Positions 43,959 through 51,953 of a stretch of DNA of 64,000 nucleotides are shown here, piece after piece. A program made the position numbers and the translations under genes. Within the stretch, counting starts at the first letter, position 1; every line of letters begins with the position of its first letter. The notes under the pieces were generated by a model. It made no database searches, was not told the origin of the DNA, and saw only the letters and a list, made by a program, of their open reading frames with translations. This DNA is from Erythrobacter sanguineus (GTDB lineage: Bacteria; Pseudomonadota; Alphaproteobacteria; Sphingomonadales; Sphingomonadaceae), in assembly GCF_900143235.1 (NCBI RefSeq), contig NZ_FRDF01000007.1, forward strand, positions 62,001 to 126,000. The letters run 5' to 3'.

Positions 43959-43973
43959 GTTGACACTGTCAAC
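43959..43973. promoter_or_regulatory. TetR operator, copy 2
   Basis: GTTGACACTGTCAAC, a perfect 7-1-7 palindrome ending 15 bp before the DUF2141 start codon, the exact inverse of copy 1. The pair most likely binds two dimers of the TetR-family protein encoded 450 bp downstream and controls both directions. Confidence 0.8.
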
Positions 43974-43988
43974 ACGAAAGCAGGTCTG

Positions 43989-44426
43989 ATGTCGCACCGA
44001 TTTCTGTCTTTGTGTGCCGTGCCTTGCGTGGCGGCGCTCGCGGCCTTTCCGGCACTTGCGGAAGATGTCATCGTGGTGGTCGCCGGTGCGGCAGACGTTC
44101 CGGGCGAGGTTGCCTGCCGATTGTACGACAGCCCCCGAAACTTTCCCTTCGGCAAGGGCGCTGAGGGCGAGGTTCGCAGCCGGCGCGGCGCCGATGGCAC
44201 CGCCTGCGTCTTCCGCGATCTTGCGCCGGGCCAATATGCCCTGGTGGCGGCCATTCTTCCCAAGGGACAGGATGATGTGACCCGTGATTTTCTGGGCCGC
44301 CCGCGTCAGCCATGGGGGGTGTCGAACAACATCCGCCATGCCCTGCGTGCGCCCCGTCATGACGAGGCGATCTTCACGGTTGAGCGTGGCAAGACCACGC
44401 GTCTTGCGATCACCCTTGCGAAATGA
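43989..44426 (+). CDS. DUF2141 exported protein
   Basis: A 145-residue protein with a signal peptide (MSHRFLSLCAVPC to FPALAED, about residue 24). The rest fits DUF2141: VIVVVAGAADVPGEVACRLYDS at the N-side of the mature part, a PGQYALVAAI turn, and a C-terminal GVSNNI... AIFTVERGKTTRLAITL segment. The fold is expected to be a periplasmic or outer beta-sandwich. Function unknown. Its stop overlaps the tetR start (ATGA), making it first in a three-gene operon governed by two palindromic operators. Confidence 0.8.
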   Translation: MSHRFLSLCAVPCVAALAAFPALAEDVIVVVAGAADVPGEVACRLYDSPRNFPFGKGAEGEVRSRRGADGTACVFRDLAPGQYALVAAILPKGQDDVTRDFLGRPRQPWGVSNNIRHALRAPRHDEAIFTVERGKTTRLAITLAK

Positions 44427-45073
44427 TGGCGCGGGCGGAACATAAGGCAGGCCCTGATCTGCGCGAGGCCTGCCTTGCCGAGGCGCTGGTCATCATCAGC
44501 AATGCGGGGGTCGAAAAACTCAGCATCCGCGAAGTTGCGCGCCGGATCGGGGTTTCGCATCAGGCCCCGTATCGGCATTTCGCCAGCCGCAATCACCTGC
44601 TGGCAGAGATCGTCCGGCGTGCCTTTGCCGATTTTGCGCAGGCGCTGCGCGGCCCGGCACCCACCGATGATCCGGCTGCCGATGCGCTTGCCATGGGCTT
44701 TGCCTATGTCCAGTTCGCCTTTGCCGAGCCGTTGAAATACCGCCTGATGTTCGGCGGCACGTTGCCTGATCCGGTCGATCATCCCGACATGATGCAGGGT
44801 GCCCGCGATGCCTTTGACGTGCTGCGCAATTCGCTGATCCGGCTCTATTCGGCGCGCGGGCAGCAGCCGGACCGCGAGACGATTGATCGTGAGGCCCTGT
44901 TTGCCTGGTCAAGCCTGCACGGGGTTGTCAGCCTGATGCGCACCGATGCGATCGGAACGCTGGATCTTGCGCCATCGGCCCGCGCCGATTTTGTGGCCCA
45001 CGCCTTAAGGCAGGTCGGCACGGCGCTGGGCATAAACACAAGCGGCCAGGAACCGCACAGGGGATCGTCATGA
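44423..45073 (+). CDS. TetR/AcrR-family repressor with WHG-type C-terminal domain
   Basis: A 216-residue regulator. The N-terminal HTH is clear (VEKLSIREVARRIGVSHQAPYRHF and HLLAEIV, about residues 30-70). The C-terminal ligand domain (about 90-200, with LKYRLMFGGTLPD and AWSSLHGVVSLMR) looks like the WHG/TetR_C_33 type. It overlaps both neighbours by four bases, so DUF2141, tetR and DUF4188 are translationally coupled. It probably represses its own operon and the divergent GNAT gene through the two 15-bp palindromes. The inducer is unknown. Confidence 0.87.
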   Translation: MMARAEHKAGPDLREACLAEALVIISNAGVEKLSIREVARRIGVSHQAPYRHFASRNHLLAEIVRRAFADFAQALRGPAPTDDPAADALAMGFAYVQFAFAEPLKYRLMFGGTLPDPVDHPDMMQGARDAFDVLRNSLIRLYSARGQQPDRETIDREALFAWSSLHGVVSLMRTDAIGTLDLAPSARADFVAHALRQVGTALGINTSGQEPHRGSS

Positions 45074-45543
45074 ACAGGATAATGCAAGGCCGCTGGACGG
45101 CGCGACCCGATGGGGAATTCGTGGTTTTCATTATCGGAATGCGGATCAACCAGTGGTGGATGGTGCATCGCTGGCTGCCGCTGATCAGAGCAATGGGCGG
45201 CATGATCCGTGAATTGTCGGCGCGGCCGGAATTGGGCTTCCTTGGCGGAAAGACGTGGTTCGGGCGCACGATCGTGCTGATCCAGTACTGGAAATCCTTT
45301 GATGATCTTGAAAGCTACGCCAAGGCGCGGGATCTCAGCCATGTTCCGGCCTGGGCTGATTTCAATCGCAGGATCGGGAATGATGGAACGGTGGGCATCT
45401 ATCACGAAACCTATCTGATCGGGCCGGGGCAGTATGAGAATGTGTTCGTCAACATGCCTCCCACCTTGCTGGGCAATAGCGCGAATCTGACCGAGGCGAA
45501 AAGCGATCACGCATCGGCGCGTGGACGGATGGGGCGTTCCTGA
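45070..45543 (+). CDS. DUF4188 domain protein
   Basis: A 157-residue cytosolic protein. The pattern FVVFIIGMRINQWW... WLPLIRAMGGMIREL, then LGFLGGKTWFGRTIVLIQYWKSFDDLESYAKA and a C-terminal WADFNRRIGNDGTVGIYHETYLI is that of DUF4188, with a ferredoxin-like alpha/beta fold related to monooxygenase or aldoxime-dehydratase-like domains. Function unknown. It is the last gene of the TetR-controlled operon. DUF4188, TetR and GNAT together suggest response to a small organic toxin, but that is a guess. Confidence 0.75.
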   Translation: MNRIMQGRWTARPDGEFVVFIIGMRINQWWMVHRWLPLIRAMGGMIRELSARPELGFLGGKTWFGRTIVLIQYWKSFDDLESYAKARDLSHVPAWADFNRRIGNDGTVGIYHETYLIGPGQYENVFVNMPPTLLGNSANLTEAKSDHASARGRMGRS

Positions 45544-45553
45544 TCGCAAGACT

Positions 45554-45598
45554 GGGATTGGCAATACAGGGATTGGCGGGGCAGGGATTGGCGGGGCA
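45554..45598. repeat. Three tandem 15-bp repeats
   Basis: GGGATTGGCAATACA followed by two copies of GGGATTGGCGGGGCA, starting 11 bp after the DUF4188 stop. Copies two and three are identical; the first differs in its last six bases. A partial GCCGGGGCA copy follows. Confidence 0.8.
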
Positions 45599-46056
45599 GC
45601 CGGGGCAGCCGATGCCTTTCTGGAAAGCGTCGCGCTTCACCACACGCTCTCGATCTATCACCAATGCGGCCTGCATCATGATCGGAGAGAAGGGCCCCGA
45701 AATGATCGGGCGCGATTACGGGGTGAAGCTTTCGCAGTTCGTGGGCTGATCTGCGCAAGCCGCCCTTTGGCTCAAGATAGCAGACCTGACCGCTTCGGGG
45801 TCGCTCGCCGAATTTTTCGCTGTTGTCCCAATATCCCGACATGTTGCCGTCTGGGGGATGGGGTTCGGTGCGGCATTTGCGTGGTGGCGCGTTGCCGGGG
45901 GCGGCGCTGTTCCCGCAGCGGCGAGGCTGCGTTTCCACCGTGTTCAATTCTTTCTCGGTGCGAGGGCGGTGTGCATCCGGTTGTGCCGGATCAACCGCTT
46001 CGGGTTTCCGGTGGCCTGGGTTTCCGGCTCGCCAATGCTCCAAAGCCGCCTTGCCC

Positions 46057-46100
46057 GCTTTGTTCTGGGTCCGCTTTGGTCTGGGCCCGCTTTGGTCTGG
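46057..46100. repeat. Tandem 16-bp repeats, 2.75 copies
   Basis: GCTTTGTTCTGGGTCC, GCTTTGGTCTGGGCCC and GCTTTGGTCTGG in tandem, just before the gdhA terminator hairpin. Probably replication slippage; no coding role visible. Confidence 0.7.
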
Positions 46101-46115
46101 CAATCGGAAATGCAA

Positions 46116-46145
46116 CAAGGCCTCCGCACGCGGGCGGAGGCCTTG
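46116..46145 (-). terminator. gdhA terminator
   Basis: CAAGGCCTCCGC and GCGGAGGCCTTG form a perfect 12-bp stem with a 6-nt loop, 18 bp beyond the gdhA stop on the minus strand, followed by TTGCATTTCC. Strong intrinsic-type terminator, possibly working in both directions. Confidence 0.75.
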
Positions 46146-46162
46146 TCGGCGGGGTCAGGGGG

Positions 46163-47518
46163 TCACACCACCCCGAAAGCCAGCATCGCGTCGGCGACTT
46201 TCTTGAAGCCTGCGATATTCGCGCCCTTGACGTAATCAATATGGCCATCGCCCTGATCGCCATAGGTCAGGCAGCGTTCGTGGATCCCGGCCATGATGTC
46301 CTTGAGCATCTGCTGGAGCTCTTCTTCCTTCCACGAACGACGTTCGGAATTCTGGCTCATTTCCAGACCCGACACCGCAACCCCGCCCGCGTTGGACGCC
46401 TTGCCCGGCGCGTAGAGCAGCTTGGCGTGCTTGAAGGTGTGCACGCCATCAAGATCGGTCGGCATGTTGGCACCTTCCGACACCGCGCGGCAACCATTGG
46501 CGACCAGCATCTTCGCATCTTCGCCGAGCAGTTCGTTCTGGGTGGCGCAGGGCAGGGCCATGTCGCAGGGCACGCCCCACGGGGTCTTGCCCGCATGGAA
46601 ACTGGCCTTGGGAAAGGCCTCGACATATTCCTCGATCCGGCCGCGGCGATGGGTCTTGTGGGTCTTTACCCAGTTGATCTTTTCCTGATCAATGCCGTCG
46701 GGATCATGGATAAACCCGCCCGAATCCGACAAGGTCAGCACCTTGCCGCCCAGTTGCACGATCTTTTCCGCCGCATGGGTCGCAACATTGCCCGAACCGG
46801 AGATGACCGCGGTCTTGCCGACCAGATCTTCACCCTTGGTTGCCAGCATGTTTTCAAGGAAATAGACCGCACCATATCCGGTTGCCTCAGTGCGGATCAG
46901 GCTGCCGCCCCATTCCAGCCCCTTGCCGGTGAGCACGCCGGTAAAGTGGTTGGTGATGCGCTTGTACTGGCCGAACATATAGCCGATCTCGCGCCCGCCG
47001 ACGCCGATATCGCCCGCCGGCACGTCAACATCTGCGCCGATGTGGCGGTACAGTTCGGTCATGAAGGACTGGCAGAAACGCATGATCTCGCGCACGCTCT
47101 TGCCCTTGGGATTGAAGTTGGAACCGCCCTTGCCGCCGCCCATGGGAAGGCCGGTGAGCGCGTTCTTGAAGGTCTGTTCGAAGGCGAGGAACTTCAGCAC
47201 CGATTCGGTCACCGAAGGGTGGAAGCGGATGCCGCCCTTGTAGGGGCCGATGGCGTTGTTGTTCTGCACCCGCCAGCCGCGCTGGACGCGGATATTGCCA
47301 TTATCGTCTTCCCAGCAGACGCGGAAGGAAACCACGCGGTCAGGCTCGGCAATGCGGCGCAGGATCTGCTGCGCGTGATATTCTTCCTTATCCTCCATGA
47401 ATTCAAAGATGTCCTCGGCCACTTCCTGGACCGCCTGGACGAATTCGGGTTGATAAGGATTGCGTTTTTTGACCCCTTCCATGAACTGGTTAAGGTCGAC
47501 GTGATCGGTAACGGCCAT
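46163..47518 (-). CDS. gdhA: NADP-type glutamate dehydrogenase
   Basis: Reductive amination of 2-oxoglutarate with ammonium and NADPH to give glutamate. The 451-residue length is that of the hexameric bacterial/fungal class (about 450), not the large NAD class. The substrate-binding PMGGGKGGSNFNPKGKS with catalytic Lys is present, and the dinucleotide fold has AVISGSGNVATHAAEKIVQLG. An 'RGWRVQNNNAIGPYKGGIRFHP'-type glutamate-site segment is split here as GWRVQNNN and GPYKGGIRF. The ATG at 47518 follows a TTTGGGGGG site. It stands alone, ending at a strong terminator. NADP preference is inferred from class, not from a specificity residue. Confidence 0.93.
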   Translation of the reverse strand: MAVTDHVDLNQFMEGVKKRNPYQPEFVQAVQEVAEDIFEFMEDKEEYHAQQILRRIAEPDRVVSFRVCWEDDNGNIRVQRGWRVQNNNAIGPYKGGIRFHPSVTESVLKFLAFEQTFKNALTGLPMGGGKGGSNFNPKGKSVREIMRFCQSFMTELYRHIGADVDVPAGDIGVGGREIGYMFGQYKRITNHFTGVLTGKGLEWGGSLIRTEATGYGAVYFLENMLATKGEDLVGKTAVISGSGNVATHAAEKIVQLGGKVLTLSDSGGFIHDPDGIDQEKINWVKTHKTHRRGRIEEYVEAFPKASFHAGKTPWGVPCDMALPCATQNELLGEDAKMLVANGCRAVSEGANMPTDLDGVHTFKHAKLLYAPGKASNAGGVAVSGLEMSQNSERRSWKEEELQQMLKDIMAGIHERCLTYGDQGDGHIDYVKGANIAGFKKVADAMLAFGVV

Positions 47519-47637
47519 GAAATTTTCCCCCCAAAGGATTGATCGGTGCGCCCGATAGAGACTCCGGCTTTTGTTTGCGGCGCACTATCCGCGCAAAGCA
47601 CCGCGCATGCAAGGCGGATAAAGGGGGGAAGAGGTGT

Positions 47638-48948
47638 TCAGATGGCTGAACTGAAGCGCCGCTGGGTTACCGCACGGTAGGAATCGAACATTGCGGCGAT
47701 GACCCGGGCATAGGGCAGCCCGTCCGGCAGGATGCGCAGGATGTTGCCGGAAAGCGTGGCCAGCCCGGCCTGCGTGAAGGGCGCGAGGCGTTCGCGCACC
47801 TCCGCGATCAGGCAAGGCGACAATTGCGCTTCGCCCCGGCACAGCAGCGCCTCGATCACGCCGCCGCGCAGGCGGTCTTCGGGTGAGCGGGCAATGCCAT
47901 GGCTGGCCGAGAGCCGTCCCGCAGCCGAGAGCGCGCGATAGCGGCCATTGTGTTTTTCGTTCTGGGCGATGAGGCCGGGAAAGCCGCTGATCGCGCTTGA
48001 TCCCATGCCGATCAGCACTTCGGAAGGATCGTCGGTAAAGCCTTGGAAATTGCGTCTCAGCGTGCCCGCGCGGGTGGCCTGCGCCATCGGGTCATGCGGC
48101 AGGGCGAAATGATCGAAGCCGATCGCCTCGTAGCCAGCGCGGTCGAGGAATTCATGCGCCTGCGCGGCCATGGCAAAGCGCGCCTCGCCGCCGGGCAGGG
48201 TGCTTTCCGGGATCATGGTCTGGCGCGGCACCAGATGCGGCACGTGGGCATAACCGAACACTGCGACCCGCTCTGCCCCCAGCATCCGGGTATGTTCGAG
48301 ACTGTCGGCAAGGTCGATGTCGGTCTGGTGCGGCAGGCCATACATCAGATCGAAATTGAGCGATGTCACGCCGCCCGAACGCAGCCAGTCGATGCTGCGG
48401 CAGATCATCGCAACCGGTTGCTCGCGTCCGATCGCTGTCTGGCAATGGGGGGCAAAGGTCTGCACGCCCATGCTGGCGCGGGTGATGCCGACCTCGCGGA
48501 TCAGGTGGCCCCATTCGGCGGTCAGGCTGCGCGGGTCGAGTTCGATTGACCATTCGGGGTCGAACAGCGGGAAGTGGGCGTGCAGGGCATCGACCAACGC
48601 CATGAATTCGTGCGGAGCGATCGCATTGGGGCTGCCTCCGCCAAAGGCGATGCGGCGAACGCGCGCCGAGGCAGGCAGCAGGCTGGCAACCGTCGCGAGT
48701 TCCTGATGCAGGGCTGCAAGATAGGTTTCCACCCGCGCGCGTTTGCCCGATGCCCCTGTGTTGCAGCCGCAGTAATAGCAGATTTTCTCGCAGAACGGGA
48801 TGTGGAGATAGAGCGACACATCGCCGTCCGCTCCGGCAATGGCGCGTTCGATCACGCCCTCTTCGATTGCCCCGAAATCGGCGGCGGTGGGATAGCTGGT
48901 GTAACGCGGCACCGGCGTGGCGAGGAGTTCTGGGTGATAGGTCCACAT
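47638..48948 (-). CDS. hemN: Oxygen-independent coproporphyrinogen III oxidase
   Basis: Radical SAM enzyme that decarboxylates coproporphyrinogen III to protoporphyrinogen IX without oxygen, needed for haem supply under microaerobic or anoxic conditions. The 436-residue product has YLHIPFCEKICYYCGCNT with the CxxxCxxC cluster motif and the extra CGC, the signature of true HemN rather than HemW. The N-terminus PRYTSYPTAADFG and the FGGGSPNA segment also fit. It follows the cbb3 assembly genes and carries its own FNR-type box 35-48 bp upstream, so it should respond to low oxygen together with the oxidase that needs its product. Confidence 0.93.
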   Translation of the reverse strand: MWTYHPELLATPVPRYTSYPTAADFGAIEEGVIERAIAGADGDVSLYLHIPFCEKICYYCGCNTGASGKRARVETYLAALHQELATVASLLPASARVRRIAFGGGSPNAIAPHEFMALVDALHAHFPLFDPEWSIELDPRSLTAEWGHLIREVGITRASMGVQTFAPHCQTAIGREQPVAMICRSIDWLRSGGVTSLNFDLMYGLPHQTDIDLADSLEHTRMLGAERVAVFGYAHVPHLVPRQTMIPESTLPGGEARFAMAAQAHEFLDRAGYEAIGFDHFALPHDPMAQATRAGTLRRNFQGFTDDPSEVLIGMGSSAISGFPGLIAQNEKHNGRYRALSAAGRLSASHGIARSPEDRLRGGVIEALLCRGEAQLSPCLIAEVRERLAPFTQAGLATLSGNILRILPDGLPYARVIAAMFDSYRAVTQRRFSSAI

Positions 48949-48982
48949 GAGGTGCTTAGAGCGTTTCCGGCGTCACCCGTCT

Positions 48983-48996
48983 TTGCGCGAGATCAA
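48983..48996. promoter_or_regulatory. FNR/FixK box upstream of hemN
   Basis: TTGCGCGAGATCAA matches TTGAT-N4-ATCAA at 8 of 10 fixed positions. It overlaps the stop codon of the last cbb3-cluster gene and is centred about 41 bp before the hemN ATG. Confidence 0.65.
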
Positions 48997-49223
48997 ATAC
49001 CGTGTTTTGTGCGCTTGTGGTTGTGCTGGGCACGGCAGGCACCGGCGTGGCAAGCCTTGGGGTGGCATTGGCCCTCACTGGCGGGAACCTTGTCCTTGCC
49101 CAGCGGAATGGCGATGGTGCCGCCATTGCACAATTGCGCGGTGATTGCGGCGGTCTCGGCGGGCAGGGGGCCGATCAGCACCGGGACCAGTGCGGCCATG
49201 GCCATAGGCAGAGCGCCAGTCAT
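48993..49223 (-). CDS. Small Cys-rich protein at the end of the cbb3 assembly cluster
   Basis: A 76-residue product not recognised by family. It has a hydrophobic N-terminus (MTGALPMAMAALVPVLIG, possible signal or TM helix) and a C-terminal half with GQCHPKACHAGACRAQHNH, a Cys/His cluster suited to binding copper or zinc. Its ATG overlaps the ccoS stop (ATGA), the same coupling used through the whole operon, which supports it being real. A role in metal supply to the cbb3 oxidase or a DUF2946-like copper function is possible; both are guesses. Confidence 0.65.
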   Translation of the reverse strand: MTGALPMAMAALVPVLIGPLPAETAAITAQLCNGGTIAIPLGKDKVPASEGQCHPKACHAGACRAQHNHKRTKHGI

Positions 49224-49372
49224 TCCTCGTCATCCTCATCCTCGATCAGGATGCGGCTCGCCGCGCCGTCCATATCGTCATACTGTCCGTCGCGCATCGA
49301 CCACAGGAAGGCGACGAGGCCCAGCAGCCCCATGCCGAGCGCGATCGGGATAAGGAACGCAAGGCCGGTCAT
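49220..49372 (-). CDS. ccoS: cbb3 oxidase assembly protein CcoS
   Basis: A 50-residue single-TM protein (MTGLAFLIPIALGMGLLGLV, then AFLWSMRDGQYDDMDGAASR and an acidic tail EDEDDEE). The FLW..RDGQYDDMDGA segment is diagnostic of CcoS/FixS. CcoS is needed for putting haem b and copper into the CcoN subunit. ATG overlaps the ccoI stop and its own stop overlaps the next start. Confidence 0.92.
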   Translation of the reverse strand: MTGLAFLIPIALGMGLLGLVAFLWSMRDGQYDDMDGAASRILIEDEDDEE

Positions 49373-51498
49373 GGCCGGGTACTGCGGGCAAGGCGCAGCG
49401 AATTGGCGACCACCACCAGCGAACTCACCGACATGGCGATGGCGGCGATCAGCGGGGTGACGAGGCCGAACAGCGCCAGCGGCACGGCGAACACGTTATA
49501 GGCAATCGAGAAGGCGAAATTCTCGCGCACGATTTTCATGGTGCGCCGCGCCACCTGCACCGCCAGCGCGACCGGCATCAGCTTCTCGCCGATGAACACC
49601 GCATCAGCGGCCTGCTGGCTGGCGTCCGACGCGGTGCCCGGCGCGATCGAGGCGTGGGCGGCGGCAAGCGCGGGGCCATCATTCAACCCATCGCCCACCA
49701 TCAAGGGGCGGCGACCGTCGGCTTTCAGGGCTTCCAATGCGGCGAGCTTGGCCTGCGGGCTGGCTTCGGCCTCGGCGGCAAGGCCCAATTCGCGGGCCAT
49801 CGCCGCGACCGGCGCGGCGCGGTCGCCCGAAAGGATGCTGGCGGCAATCCCCTGCCCGCGCAAGGCGGCGAGCGTGGCGGCAGCATCGCTGCGCAGCGGA
49901 TCGGCGAAAGTGATGGTTTGCGCGGTGTCCCCGATCCGCAGCCGGGTGGCGAGAGCCTGTTGCTCTCCCTCCGGCCGTTCGAGAGCCACATTCATGCCCT
50001 GCCAGCGCCCGATCAGCCCCGCGCCGCTGACTTCGCGGATGTCTTCGACCGCGGCAGGTTCAACCCCTGCGCGCAAGCACGCCGCAGCAAGCCCGCGGCT
50101 CAAGGGATGGCGGCTCGCCTGTGCCAGTCCCAGCGCCACGCTGCGCGCCTGCGGGTCGAGCGCGGCAACATCCGCGCACGGCTCTCCCAGCGTCAGGGTG
50201 CCGGTCTTGTCGAACAGGGCCACGTCGCATTCGGCGAGGCGTTCCAGCGCGCTGCCGTCCTTCACCAGCAGGCCCCGGCGCAGCAGCGCGCCGCTCGCCA
50301 CAACCTGCGCGGCGGGAACAGCCAGCCCCATCGCGCAGGGGCAGGTGATGATCAGCACCGCAATCGCGATCACCAGCGACTGGTGCCAGCCCGCGCCCGC
50401 AATCATCCAGCCGATAAAGGCCAGCGCGGCCAAGCTGTGCACCACCGGGGCATAAAGACGGCTGGCGCGGTCGGCGATGCGGACATAATGGCTGCGCGAT
50501 TGCCCCGCTTCGTCCATCAACCGGGCAATTTCGGCAATCGCAGTGTCATCGGCAACATGGGTCAGGCGCACCCGGATCGGGGCGCTGAGGTTGATTGCGC
50601 CCGCGTGAACTGCGCTGCCCGGCCCGACCGGTTCCGGCGCGCTTTCCCCGGTCAGCATGGCATTGTCGATGGCGCTGGTGCCATCCTCCACCGCGCCATC
50701 GGCGGCAAGCGCTTCCCCGGCGGCGACCAGCACCAGCATGCCGGGTTCCAGATTGCCAGCAGGCACGCGGCGGGTGGTGCCATCGGCGCCGATCACGCTG
50801 GCGGCCTTGCCCATCCGCCCCAGCAGCGCGCCGATCCCGGCGCGGGTGCGGGTGCGCATTTCGGCATCGAGCGCGCGCCCGGCCAGCAGGAAGAACAACA
50901 GCATCACCGCGCTTTCGAAATAGGCGTGCCCGCCGCCGGTGATGGTCTCATACAGGCTGAGCGCGGTGGCCAGAATCACGCCGATCGAAATCGGCACATC
51001 CATGTTGGTGCGCCTGTGGCTCAGCGCCATCCATGCCGAAGCAAAGAAGGGCCGCCCCGAATAGGCGATCACCGGCAGGGCAATCAGCGCCGAAAGCCAG
51101 TGGAACAGATCGCGCGTCGGCCCTTCGGCGCCGGACCAGATGCTGACCGACAGCAGCATAACGTTCATCATCCCGAAGCCCGCCACGCCCAAGGCGCGCA
51201 TCAGCTGCTGGCGTTCCCCGGTTTCTTGCCCCAGCGGATTGTCGGCCACGGGTTGCGCTTCAAAGCCGAGGTTGCACAAGGCTTCGGTCAGGCGGTCTTC
51301 GCCTATCGCCGGATCGTGCTGGATTGCCACGCGCTTTGCGGAAAAATTGGCGCGGGCGGCGATGATGCCGTCGACTTTGGGCAATTCGCGCTCGATCTTG
51401 GCGATGCAGCCCGCACAGCGCATCCCCGGCACAGTGAAACGGGTCGCGGTGAGCGTGCGTTCGTCAGCGGCAGCGATGATGGGGGCCACGGCGTTCAC
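49369..51498 (-). CDS. ccoI: Copper-exporting P-type ATPase CcoI/FixI
   Basis: P1B-type ATPase that moves copper across the inner membrane for the CuB site of cbb3 oxidase. The 709 residues show an N-terminal metal-binding domain (GMRCAGCIAKIE), TM helices, the ion-path CPC in CPCAMGLAVPAAQV, the phosphorylation motif DKTGTLT, and the hinge GDGLNDGPALAAA. All catalytic motifs are intact. The gene lies between ccoH (4-base overlap) and ccoS (4-base overlap) in the standard ccoGHIS order. Confidence 0.94.
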   Translation of the reverse strand: MNAVAPIIAAADERTLTATRFTVPGMRCAGCIAKIERELPKVDGIIAARANFSAKRVAIQHDPAIGEDRLTEALCNLGFEAQPVADNPLGQETGERQQLMRALGVAGFGMMNVMLLSVSIWSGAEGPTRDLFHWLSALIALPVIAYSGRPFFASAWMALSHRRTNMDVPISIGVILATALSLYETITGGGHAYFESAVMLLFFLLAGRALDAEMRTRTRAGIGALLGRMGKAASVIGADGTTRRVPAGNLEPGMLVLVAAGEALAADGAVEDGTSAIDNAMLTGESAPEPVGPGSAVHAGAINLSAPIRVRLTHVADDTAIAEIARLMDEAGQSRSHYVRIADRASRLYAPVVHSLAALAFIGWMIAGAGWHQSLVIAIAVLIITCPCAMGLAVPAAQVVASGALLRRGLLVKDGSALERLAECDVALFDKTGTLTLGEPCADVAALDPQARSVALGLAQASRHPLSRGLAAACLRAGVEPAAVEDIREVSGAGLIGRWQGMNVALERPEGEQQALATRLRIGDTAQTITFADPLRSDAAATLAALRGQGIAASILSGDRAAPVAAMARELGLAAEAEASPQAKLAALEALKADGRRPLMVGDGLNDGPALAAAHASIAPGTASDASQQAADAVFIGEKLMPVALAVQVARRTMKIVRENFAFSIAYNVFAVPLALFGLVTPLIAAIAMSVSSLVVVANSLRLARSTRP

Positions 51499-51953
51499 TT
51501 CAGCTCGCTTTCCCCGGCCCAGTCCTGCCCGGCAGCGGCAATCGCCATCCGCATGGTCCAGCGCCCTTCGGCGACCGTCTCGATCGATAGCCAGCGGCCT
51601 TCGCCTGCCGGTGCGAAAGTGAGGCTGGCAAAGTCCTTTGCGCCAATCGGACGGCGCAATTCGGCGGTGATCGCCGCGCCCGCAGGCACACCTTCGGTCG
51701 TCAGCATCAACCGCCCATCGCCGCGCCGTTCAGCCTGAACGTCCCAGCCCAGCGCCCGCGATTTTTCCGCAGCATCAAGCCAGGTGTTGAAGTTCTGGCT
51801 GGCGACATAGGAATTTTCCACCACCACGCCGTGAAATCCGCCCACCGCAAAGCTGGCCATGACCAGATTGACCGCAATGACGATCCCGAACCCGCCGACG
51901 AACACCATCGCCATGTGCCTGCCGGTAAATTCCTTGCGATTGGCGGCCATCAT
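51495..51953 (-). CDS. ccoH: CcoH/FixH assembly protein
   Basis: A 152-residue single-TM protein (MVFVGGFGIVIAVNLVMASFAV near residues 16-37) with a periplasmic FixH-type beta domain (VVENSYVASQNFNTWLDAA, a segment seen in most FixH proteins). CcoH stabilises assembly intermediates of the cbb3 oxidase. Overlaps ccoG and ccoI by four bases each. Confidence 0.9.
   Translation of the reverse strand: MMAANRKEFTGRHMAMVFVGGFGIVIAVNLVMASFAVGGFHGVVVENSYVASQNFNTWLDAAEKSRALGWDVQAERRGDGRLMLTTEGVPAGAAITAELRRPIGAKDFASLTFAPAGEGRWLSIETVAEGRWTMRMAIAAAGQDWAGESELK

Larger units (their letters stand above)
45544..46115. other. Long non-coding gap after the DUF4188 gene
   Basis: About 570 bp between the DUF4188 stop and the gdhA terminator. 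I see no gene I can support. A short frame from 45612 to 45749 (starting MPFWKASRFTT, ending LSQFVG) has no ribosome site or recognisable family and could be a remnant. The region carries two sets of short tandem repeats (listed separately), unusual in this compact DNA. Confidence 0.5.

Noticed and set aside
45558..45749. Short plus-strand frame starting inside the tandem repeats
   Set aside because: It begins in the 15-bp repeats, lacks a ribosome site and matches nothing I know; kept only as a possible remnant.
45521..47542. 673-codon plus-strand frame covering gdhA
   Set aside because: gdhA on the minus strand is unmistakable, and the plus frame runs through its terminator hairpin.
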